Of a stretch of DNA of 64,000 nt, positions 57,746-64,000 are shown piece by piece. The notes beneath the pieces are model-generated. The model was not told where the DNA came from, did no database searches, and was given only the letters and a program-made list of their open reading frames with translations. Position 1 is the stretch's first letter; each line of letters opens with the position of its first letter. A program made the position numbers and the translations under genes. The stretch is from an uncultured Candidatus Saccharibacteria bacterium (GTDB lineage: Bacteria > Patescibacteriota > Saccharimonadia > Saccharimonadales > Saccharimonadaceae). Location: assembly GCA_938017675.1 (NCBI GenBank), contig CALIJB010000004.1:1-64000 (forward strand), in the 5' to 3' direction.

Positions 57746-60154
57746 ATGGCAGATATTACAGTTGTGAAACGCGATGGTAGTAAGCAGCTTTTTGATGCGA
57801 ACAAAATTAATTTAACTTTGCTGGCAGCTAGCGAAGGCTTGCCAGACCAAATTGCGAAGGTAGCGCAAATAGCGGCCGAGTTGCAGTTGACGCTGTTTGA
57901 CGGCATTACTACCGAGCAACTTGATGAAGCGCTTATCCAGACGGCAGTCCAAAATGTCAAAGACGACCCGGACTTTGACACAATTGCGGCGCGATTGCTG
58001 CTGCGAACTATATACCAGCAAGTACTCGGCGATTATACTAACAAAACTGAGCTTAAAAAGCTGCATGCGCAAAAGTTTCCCATCTATATTCGCAAATCCG
58101 TTAAAGAGGGTTTACTAGATAAACGAATGGCTGATTCGCGGCTATTTAACCTCAAAAAGCTAGCGGCGGCGCTTGATCCGAGCAAGGATTCGCTCAGCAA
58201 GTATCTCGGCGTAGTAACCAACCGCAATCGTTACGCGCTGCGGCGCCAAAGCGGCGATCCGATCGAGGTGCCGCAGTTCACTAACATGCGTATTGCTATG
58301 GGTCTGAGTTTTAACGAAACCAATCCGACCGAGGCAGCGATAGATTTTTACCGCCACATGGCTAATCTGGAATATAGTCCGGGCGGCAGTACGCGGGTTA
58401 ACGCTGGCGGTTCGTTTCCGCAGCTAAGCAACTGTTTTGTTATGGAAGTTCAGGACGATATGGCTTCGATAGCCAAAAGTATTCGCGACACCATGTTTAT
58501 TGCTAAAGGCACTGGCGGTATCGGCATTAGCATGAATAAGCTGCGCGCCACCGGCAGTCCTGTCAAAACCACCAATACCGAGTCAACCGGTCCGATTCCG
58601 TTTATGAAAATGATTGATACGGCGCTGTTTGCAGTGTCGCGCAAGGGTAAGAAAGCGGGTGCAGCAGCGGCGTATATGGAGAACTGGCATCTTAATTTTC
58701 CGCAATTCCTTGATTTGCGCCAGAATTCAGGCGATCCGTACTTGCGGACGCGATTTCTAGATACAGCGGTGTTTATTTCGGATGAGTTTATGAAGCGCGT
58801 GCAAGACGGGCAGGATTGGTATCTGTTTGATCCAGCTGAAGTTAGCGACTTAAATGAACTATACGGTGAAGCGTTCAGTCGCCGCTACCAGGAATACATC
58901 AAACTAGCAGAAGCCGGTAAAATTAACCGCTTCGAAGTCGTGCCGGCTCGCCAACAATTCCGCCAAATTCTCAGTAGTTTGCAAGCGACTGGACACCCTT
59001 GGCTAACTTGGAAAGACGCTATCAATTTGCGGGCGCTTAATAACAATACTGGTACGATTCATCTTAGCAACCTTTGTACGGAGATTACCCTGCCAGAAGA
59101 TGAGAAAAATATCGCGACCTGTAATTTGGTGAGTATTAATTTATCGGCGTTTCTGGGAGCTGATAAAACTTGGGATTGGCAGCGGCTAGAGTCGGCGGTG
59201 CGGTCGGCTACGCGGCAGTTAGATAATCTAATCGACATAACCAATACGCCAATCCCTGAGGCGATGCGCAGCAACGAGCAAAATCGGGCGCTTGGGCTCG
59301 GCTATATGGGGTTATCGGATGTTTTGGAGAAGCTAGAGATTAGTTACGAAAGCGAGGCTGCCTACGATCTGGTTGACCAGTTAACTGAATTTATCAGCTA
59401 CCATGCTATTGATGAATCAGCCAATCTAGCAGCTGAGCGCGGCAGCTATCCGAACTTTGCTGGCAGCGGCTGGAGCAAGGGTTTATTACCTATCGATACT
59501 GTTGATAAACTTACAACAGAGCGCGGCGTTAAGGTAAAAATTGATAGTAAATCGCGTCTGGATTGGGAAGCGCTGCGCCAAAAAGTCAAAAAAGGTATGC
59601 GTAACGCGACCTTGATGGCGATCGCACCGACTGCTAATATTTCGCATGTGGCAGGTACGACGCCGGGACTTGACCCGCAGTTTAGCCAAATTTTTAGCCG
59701 TAGTACGCTTAACGGCAAATTCCTAGAGGTTAATGCTAATTTAGTGCGTAAACTCAAACAACTTAATCTGTGGGAATCGCTCAAAGACGACTTGCTGGCG
59801 AATCAGGGCGATATTCAAGGTTTCGATCAAATTCCGCAAGCAGTCCGCGATGTTTACAAAACTAGTTTTCAGCTGAGCCCGTACGCCTTTATCGAGGTAG
59901 CGGCGCGAGCGCAAAAATGGGTTGACCAAGCGATTAGCCGCAACATGTACCTAGAGTCGCGCGATATTGATGAATATATCGAAATCTATTCAGAAGCATG
60001 GCGCCGCGGTTTGAAAACGACATATTATCTGCATGTCAAGCCGCGCCATCAATCCGAGCAAACCACCGTTACATCGCAATCGGTACAGAAAGTTCGTACC
60101 GACAGCGCGAAAAGGGTAAGCGGTTTCGGCTTTGCTCGGCGCAAACAATCATAA
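57746..60154 (+). CDS. nrdA: Class I ribonucleotide reductase alpha subunit, without C-terminal Cys pair
   Basis: This subunit reduces ribonucleoside diphosphates. An N-terminal ATP cone (ITVVKRDGSKQLFDANKINL) is followed by the catalytic barrel. The essential cysteines are present: Cys230 (LSNCFVME), Cys444 (SNLCTEI, the thiyl site) and Cys459 (ATCNLVSINL), and the radical-path Tyr-Tyr lies at KTTYYLHVK. After that 41 residues remain (ending SGFGFARRKQS), with no Cys at all. Typical NrdA proteins need a Cys pair there to re-reduce the active site. The likely replacement is the small protein at 61249-61422. A strong AAAGGAAA site precedes ATG 57746. Length 802. Confidence 0.95.
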   Translation: MADITVVKRDGSKQLFDANKINLTLLAASEGLPDQIAKVAQIAAELQLTLFDGITTEQLDEALIQTAVQNVKDDPDFDTIAARLLLRTIYQQVLGDYTNKTELKKLHAQKFPIYIRKSVKEGLLDKRMADSRLFNLKKLAAALDPSKDSLSKYLGVVTNRNRYALRRQSGDPIEVPQFTNMRIAMGLSFNETNPTEAAIDFYRHMANLEYSPGGSTRVNAGGSFPQLSNCFVMEVQDDMASIAKSIRDTMFIAKGTGGIGISMNKLRATGSPVKTTNTESTGPIPFMKMIDTALFAVSRKGKKAGAAAAYMENWHLNFPQFLDLRQNSGDPYLRTRFLDTAVFISDEFMKRVQDGQDWYLFDPAEVSDLNELYGEAFSRRYQEYIKLAEAGKINRFEVVPARQQFRQILSSLQATGHPWLTWKDAINLRALNNNTGTIHLSNLCTEITLPEDEKNIATCNLVSINLSAFLGADKTWDWQRLESAVRSATRQLDNLIDITNTPIPEAMRSNEQNRALGLGYMGLSDVLEKLEISYESEAAYDLVDQLTEFISYHAIDESANLAAERGSYPNFAGSGWSKGLLPIDTVDKLTTERGVKVKIDSKSRLDWEALRQKVKKGMRNATLMAIAPTANISHVAGTTPGLDPQFSQIFSRSTLNGKFLEVNANLVRKLKQLNLWESLKDDLLANQGDIQGFDQIPQAVRDVYKTSFQLSPYAFIEVAARAQKWVDQAISRNMYLESRDIDEYIEIYSEAWRRGLKTTYYLHVKPRHQSEQTTVTSQSVQKVRTDSAKRVSGFGFARRKQS

Positions 60155-60187
60155 ACGTTGCTAAAATCACAATAATAAGGAGGAAAT

Positions 60188-61186
60188 ATGACGCAAACAA
60201 CACAACCGCAAGGTATTTTGGGATCAGGCCTGCGCGACGGCTTGCAACTCAAGCCAGTACGCTACCAATGGGCAATGGATTTGTATAATCAGGCAGTTGC
60301 TAACACTTGGTTCCCGAATGAAGTACAACTAGTGCAAGATTTGGCGGCGTTCGAGAAGCTGACCGACGACGAAAAACACGCGTTGAAGACGGTAATCAGT
60401 TATCTGAACCCAAACGAATTGCTTATCAATAAGTCGTTAGCTTTTGGTATTTATCCATACGTCAATGCCGCCGAGGCGCACTTGTATCTATCGAAACAGA
60501 TGTGGGAAGAAGCTAACCACTTTATGACCTTTGAATACATTATCGAAACGTTTCCGTTTGATCGCCAAGAAATTTACGCAGCAGGCTACGGTAAGAAAAG
60601 CCTGAAAGACAAATCTGACTTTCAGACCAAGTACGTCGGCCGCATGCTGAATGATAAGCTGGACGTTACTACTACCGAGGGCAAGAAAGATTTTGTGCGT
60701 AATCTGGTAGCTTATAATATTGTGCTCGAAGGTATTTGGTTTTATAGCGGTTTTATGGTTGGTATGAGTTTCCGTCGGCGCAATTTGCTGCGCAATGTCG
60801 GCAGTTTGCTAGATTGGATTACCAAGGATGAAAATCTGCATTTAACTTTCGGTATTAACCTGCTGTTGACAATTCTTGACGAGAACCCAGATTTGCAGAC
60901 ACAAGAATTCGCCGATGAGATTCGCGATCTGATTTTGCAGGCGGTGGCGCTTGAAGAGGCTTATAACAAAGACATGCTGCCAAAGGGTATCTTGGGCTTG
61001 AATGCGGATTATGTGAACCAGTATGTCAAGTTCATGACTGACCGCCGCCTGGAAGAACTGGGTTTCGAGAAAGAGTATAACGTAGCAAATCCAGCCAAGT
61101 GGATGGCAGCGGCCAATGATACGCTTGAATTAGTCAATTTCTTTGAAAGCACCAATACTAATTATGAAGTTAACACTGTAAAGTAG
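60188..61186 (+). CDS. nrdB: Ribonucleotide reductase beta subunit, class Ic-like
   Basis: The 332-residue protein houses the dimetal site that starts radical chemistry. Metal ligands are in place: Glu in NPNELLINK, Glu108 and His111 in WEEANHF, Glu in LEGIWFYSGF, and the Glu/His of KDENLHLTF. The residue four after His111, normally the radical Tyr, is Phe115, as in the Chlamydia class Ic enzyme with a Mn/Fe centre. The C-terminal tail has a Tyr (NTNYEVNTVK) for radical transfer. A GGAGGAA site lies 33 nt after nrdA stops. Confidence 0.93.
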   Translation: MTQTTQPQGILGSGLRDGLQLKPVRYQWAMDLYNQAVANTWFPNEVQLVQDLAAFEKLTDDEKHALKTVISYLNPNELLINKSLAFGIYPYVNAAEAHLYLSKQMWEEANHFMTFEYIIETFPFDRQEIYAAGYGKKSLKDKSDFQTKYVGRMLNDKLDVTTTEGKKDFVRNLVAYNIVLEGIWFYSGFMVGMSFRRRNLLRNVGSLLDWITKDENLHLTFGINLLLTILDENPDLQTQEFADEIRDLILQAVALEEAYNKDMLPKGILGLNADYVNQYVKFMTDRRLEELGFEKEYNVANPAKWMAAANDTLELVNFFESTNTNYEVNTVK

Positions 61187-61248
61187 AGTTTTAGCAATTG
61201 AATAAGCGGCCTATTAGCCTATAATGAATATAAGCAAAGGGGGAAATA

Positions 61249-61422
61249 ATGAATCCATCAGCGATAATTAACGACGACATGACGCTCGAGGAAAAACTCG
61301 AGGCGATTGAACGCGAGATAGCCAAAGCGCAAGCTGAAGCCGATCAAAAAGCTGAAGCTGACGGCCTACCATCAGCGCCAATTGATCCGGCAACACTAAC
61401 TATGTGCGAGGGCTGCCAATAG
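61249..61422 (+). CDS. 57-residue protein ending CEGCQ, candidate detached NrdA tail
   Basis: This gene begins 62 nt after nrdB with a strong AAAGGGGG ribosome site. The protein has a charged helix in the middle (LEEKLEAIEREIAKAQAEAD), then a short linker (GLPSAPIDPATLTM) and the terminal CEGCQ. The final C-x-x-C-Q resembles the C-terminal redox tail of many class I NrdA proteins. Since the nrdA here lacks that tail, I infer that this protein supplies the cysteines in trans, with the helix as the docking part. A simple thioredoxin-like or metal-binding peptide is the alternative. It can be transcribed with nrdAB. Confidence 0.75.
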   Translation: MNPSAIINDDMTLEEKLEAIEREIAKAQAEADQKAEADGLPSAPIDPATLTMCEGCQ

Positions 61423-61424
61423 AC

Positions 61425-61440
61425 ACGCTACATATAGCGT
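61425..61440. promoter_or_regulatory. Palindrome overlapping the pyrG -35 region
   Basis: ACGCTACATATAGCGT (61425-61440) has half-sites ACGCTA/TAGCGT spaced as in NrdR boxes. It sits where the -35 of pyrG would be (-10 at 61458-61463), so a bound repressor would block it. The half-site ACGCTA is shared with the nrdA palindrome. Confidence 0.5.
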
Positions 61441-61454
61441 ACTCTAAGCGGTTA

Positions 61455-61471
61455 TGCTATAATAAGGGCCC
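61455..61471 (+). promoter_or_regulatory. Extended -10 promoter of pyrG, leaderless
   Basis: TG-C-TATAAT at 61455-61463 ends 8 nt before ATG 61472. Confidence 0.65.
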
Positions 61472-63070
61472 ATGAAAGAGCAATCATACATGGGCAAACA
61501 GACAAAATATATCTTTGTAACTGGCGGCGTTCTCTCGGGGGTAGGGAAGGGAATTACCGCTGCGAGCATCGGTGCGGTTCTCCAGGCCAAAGGTATCAAA
61601 GTCTCAATTCAGAAATGCGACCCGTATCTCAATGTGGATGCGGGTTTGCTTAATCCGGCAGAGCACGGCGAATGCTTTGTGACGCGCGATGGTGCTGAAA
61701 CCGACCTTGATCTCGGCCATTACGAGCGCTTTCTAGATATAGAGTTGACGCAGAAAAACGCTACGCTGGCGGGACGCTTATTATCAGAGCTGATTGCCGA
61801 TGAACGCGCCGGTAAGTTTCATGGCAAAACTGTCCAACTAATCCCGCACTTAACGCACGCCATTCAAGAGTCAATTATTGCGGCTGGCGAAGGCAGCGAT
61901 GTGCACATCGTAGAAATCGGCGGTACAGTGGGCGACTACGAGGGGTTAAGCTTCATCGAGGCAATCCGCGAATTTGCTCACAAAATCGGCAAGGAGCGCT
62001 GCTTGTATGCGCACGTGGTTTATGTGCCGTTTATTGATACTAGTAAAGAATTCAAGAGCAAGCCGGCGCAAAATGCCTTAAACGATTTGCGCGGTTTCGG
62101 TATCGTGCCAGAGATTGTGGTTGTCCGCAGCGACGAGCCAGCGCCTGAGTCGGTTGCTCGAAAAATTGCTTTGTACGGTGGTGTTGACTTGCCGGGGGTG
62201 CTGATGCTGCCAAATCTCGATACCGTATTTATGATTCCCGAGCGGATAGCCGCTAGCCCGCTGATGACCATTCTCGATAAGTTCACTGGTAATTTTGCTC
62301 AGCCGAATCTCGCGAAATGGCAAGCGTTAACTCAATTGCAAAGCAAAAAGCCAACCGATATCGTGACTGTCGGTTTAGTCGCTAAATATATGGAAAACAA
62401 GGATACTTATCTATCGGTGACCGAGGCGCTCAAGAGTGCAGCTTGGCATGAAAATGTTGGTCTGCATATCAAGTGGCTCAATGCCGAAACAGTTACCGAG
62501 CGCGATTTCGAGACGGTTGATGCTCTGCTGGTGCCAGGCGGCTTTGGTCCGCGCGGGATTGAGGGCAAGATTGCGGCAGCGCAGTATGCGCTTGAGCGCG
62601 ATGTGCCGTATTTGGGGATTTGCTTAGGTTTGCAGACAGCGGTAATTGCGGCGGCGCGTCGAGCCGGGCTCGACGATGCTAACAGCACGGAGTTTGATGA
62701 TGCTACGACGCATGATGTGGTGTATATTATGCCTGGCCAAGAGGGCAAAGAATCGACTGGCGGTACGTTGCGGCTGGGCAATTATCCAGCAGTATTCACG
62801 CCAGGGTCGCTCGCTTCTAAGGTATATCAGTCGGATCACACCGAGGAGCGCCACCGCCACCGATATGAGGTGAACCAGCAGTTTCTAGATGAGATTGCCC
62901 GCGGCGGCGTGGCGGTGTCGGGCTTGTCGCCAGACGGGCGGCTAGTCGAATTTGTCGAGGCGCCAAATTGCCGCTATTTTGTCGCAACGCAAGCGCACCC
63001 CGAGTTTCGTTCGCGGCCAATGCGGCCGCATCCGCTGTTTGCTGGACTGATTAGAGCGGCTGTCTCTTGA
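61472..63070 (+). CDS. pyrG: CTP synthase
   Basis: PyrG makes CTP from UTP with glutamine. The 532-residue protein has the synthetase domain (TKYIFVTGGVLSGVGKGITAASIG, KCDPYLNVDAGLLNPAEHGE, EIGGTVGDYEGLSFIEA) and the glutamine amidotransferase domain with PGGFGPRG, the nucleophile Cys in YLGICLGLQ, and the C-terminal His/Glu (QAHPEF). All are intact. ATG 61490 (MGKQTKYIFV) is a possible alternative start, but the first ATG fits the promoter. Confidence 0.96.
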   Translation: MKEQSYMGKQTKYIFVTGGVLSGVGKGITAASIGAVLQAKGIKVSIQKCDPYLNVDAGLLNPAEHGECFVTRDGAETDLDLGHYERFLDIELTQKNATLAGRLLSELIADERAGKFHGKTVQLIPHLTHAIQESIIAAGEGSDVHIVEIGGTVGDYEGLSFIEAIREFAHKIGKERCLYAHVVYVPFIDTSKEFKSKPAQNALNDLRGFGIVPEIVVVRSDEPAPESVARKIALYGGVDLPGVLMLPNLDTVFMIPERIAASPLMTILDKFTGNFAQPNLAKWQALTQLQSKKPTDIVTVGLVAKYMENKDTYLSVTEALKSAAWHENVGLHIKWLNAETVTERDFETVDALLVPGGFGPRGIEGKIAAAQYALERDVPYLGICLGLQTAVIAAARRAGLDDANSTEFDDATTHDVVYIMPGQEGKESTGGTLRLGNYPAVFTPGSLASKVYQSDHTEERHRHRYEVNQQFLDEIARGGVAVSGLSPDGRLVEFVEAPNCRYFVATQAHPEFRSRPMRPHPLFAGLIRAAVS

Positions 63071-63101
63071 CAAATTATACTAGTTATGCTAATATGAAAA
63101 T
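63067..63101 (+). promoter_or_regulatory. Consensus promoter, leaderless
   Basis: TTGACA (63067-63072), 17-nt spacer, TG-C-TAATAT (63087-63095), ending 6 nt before ATG 63102. The -35 overlaps the pyrG stop. Confidence 0.75.
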
Positions 63102-63269
63102 ATGGCAGAAGAAGAAAAACAAAAAGTAGAAGATTTCGAGCCAGCTTATGATGACGAGAGTAGTGACGATACAGCGATGTTGCGAGCGGTACTGCAATCG
63201 GATCATGCTCGTAATATTACGCCAGTATCGGTGTATCGCCAGCCAGATTTTGACGGCACGGAAGATTAA
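63102..63269 (+). CDS. 55-residue acidic protein, unknown function
   Basis: The product is MAEEEKQKVEDFEPAYDDES followed by a polar stretch with SVYRQPDFDGTED at the end. No membrane segment or motif. It has the strongest promoter in this part of the window and lies between pyrG and argS, so it is very likely expressed. Too short and biased for assignment. Confidence 0.6.
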   Translation: MAEEEKQKVEDFEPAYDDESSDDTAMLRAVLQSDHARNITPVSVYRQPDFDGTED

Positions 63270-63283
63270 CCATAGCAAAAAAG

Positions 63284-63299
63284 TGTTATAATATAGTCT
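63284..63299 (+). promoter_or_regulatory. Extended -10 promoter of argS, leaderless
   Basis: TG-T-TATAAT at 63284-63292 ends 7 nt before ATG 63300. Confidence 0.65.
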
Positions 63300-64000
63300 A
63301 TGATTGATTGTGTTATTACACTGAAGAAAATAATTGACAAACTGTATCAGCAGCAGGTTGATGTACAGTTAACGCGCCCCGACCCAAAGTTTGGCGACTT
63401 TGCGACGAATGCGGCGCTGCAGTTGGCGAAGCCGCTGGGTAAAAACCCGCGCGAAATTGCCGAAGCGATTGCTGAGGAGCTGCGTGGCCGCCAGGAGTTT
63501 AGCGAGGTCAATGTAGCTGGGCCGGGTTTCATCAACATAACGTTAAGCGACCAAGCGGTGCTGGAATCGTTGAAAGTGCGCCCAGCGACTAATCGTGCAG
63601 GAAAAACAGTGGTCATTGAGACTAATTGTCCGAATCCGTTTAAGGCCATGCACATTGGCCACGCCTTGAATTCAATTCTGGCGGACACGATGGCAAATTT
63701 GCTGGCAGTGGACGGCGCGGCGGTACACCGAGTGAGTTACCACGGCGATGTCGGCACGCACGTTGGCAAGAGTATGTGGGCGATTCTTCGCGAGATTGAC
63801 GGCGATGTCAGTAAATTAGACGCTATTCCGGCCGACAAACGCAACGAGTTTATGAGCCGTATGTATGTTGAAGGGGCGCGGGCAGCCAAGGAATCGCCAG
63901 AGGCGCGGGCAGAAATCGACGAGCTAGCCAAGCAATCATTTGTGTTGGACGATCCGCTGTACAAACAAGTGTATGAGATTTGTAAAGCCTGGAGTTTTGA
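63300..64000 (+). CDS. argS: Arginyl-tRNA synthetase, N-terminal part
   Basis: The gene runs off the right edge after about 233 residues. It starts MIDCVITLKKIIDKLYQQ and has the N-terminal Add-1 domain (RPDPKFGDFATNAALQLAKPLGKNP, VNVAGPGFINITLS), then the catalytic core with VIETNCPNPFKAMHIGHALN (HIGH box) and RVSYHGDVGTHVGKSMWAI. These are class I ArgRS features. The start is fixed by the -10 box. Confidence 0.93.
   Translation, partial: MIDCVITLKKIIDKLYQQQVDVQLTRPDPKFGDFATNAALQLAKPLGKNPREIAEAIAEELRGRQEFSEVNVAGPGFINITLSDQAVLESLKVRPATNRAGKTVVIETNCPNPFKAMHIGHALNSILADTMANLLAVDGAAVHRVSYHGDVGTHVGKSMWAILREIDGDVSKLDAIPADKRNEFMSRMYVEGARAAKESPEARAEIDELAKQSFVLDDPLYKQVYEICKAWSF

Overview
The window looks like a piece of a Candidatus Saccharibacteria (TM7) or closely related Patescibacteria/CPR chromosome. 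The evidence is a PrgI / TraC-like / VirB4 / VirB6 secretion locus tied to wall hydrolases and a run of small pilin-like proteins, a compact set of mostly housekeeping genes with no amino-acid or cofactor pathways, FemAB-type wall enzymes, a Mur ligase without its usual first domain, and UGA used as a normal stop. The taxonomic call is inference; no 16S gene is present.

Layout. 1-4.8 kb: end of an unidentified gene, a STAS-like protein, succinyl-CoA synthetase (sucCD), then a GtrB/GtrA/glycosyltransferase cluster. 4.8-8.8 kb (minus): a Tim44/DUF3137-like membrane protein with LemA, then jag-yidC-rnpA-rpmH. 8.8-12.8 kb: probable oriC with DnaA boxes, then dnaA-dnaN-recF. 12.8-33.6 kb: a T4SS-like envelope machine. 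Its minus-strand part has two VirB6-like proteins, two lipoproteins, PrgI, a TraC-like protein, VirB4, a VanY-type peptidase, a three-domain wall hydrolase and two anchored proteins; its plus-strand part has six pilin-like proteins, with a seventh at 35.1 kb. 33.7-49.4 kb: hsp20, comF, an ABC exporter, a SIS isomerase, two FemAB proteins, murE, tsaD-tsaC, valS, and four tRNA genes. 49.5-51.8 kb: a Fic-HIT-rlmH operon in which rlmH carries a one-base frameshift. 51.9-55.5 kb: a tRNA followed by an accessory island of unrecognised proteins with a 99-codon repeat, a decayed ORF and a coiled-coil protein. 55.6-64 kb: NatAB-type ABC exporter, nrdA-nrdB plus a small Cys-tail protein, pyrG, a small acidic protein and the start of argS.

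Three observations stand out. (1) The class I ribonucleotide reductase alpha subunit has its catalytic cysteines but no C-terminal cysteine pair, while a separate 57-residue protein encoded just after nrdB ends in CEGCQ, the kind of tail NrdA lacks here. NrdB also has Phe at the radical-Tyr position (class Ic type). (2) At least ten genes start 6-8 nt after a consensus, often extended, -10 box, which implies widespread leaderless mRNAs. (3) The 52-55.5 kb island contains recently duplicated genes of no family I recognise.

How the genes fit together: the origin region supplies replication initiation; nrdAB and pyrG supply deoxynucleotides and CTP; murE, the FemAB pair, the glycosyltransferases and the hydrolases build or remodel the envelope through which the T4SS-like apparatus and its pilin-like subunits probably reach a host cell.
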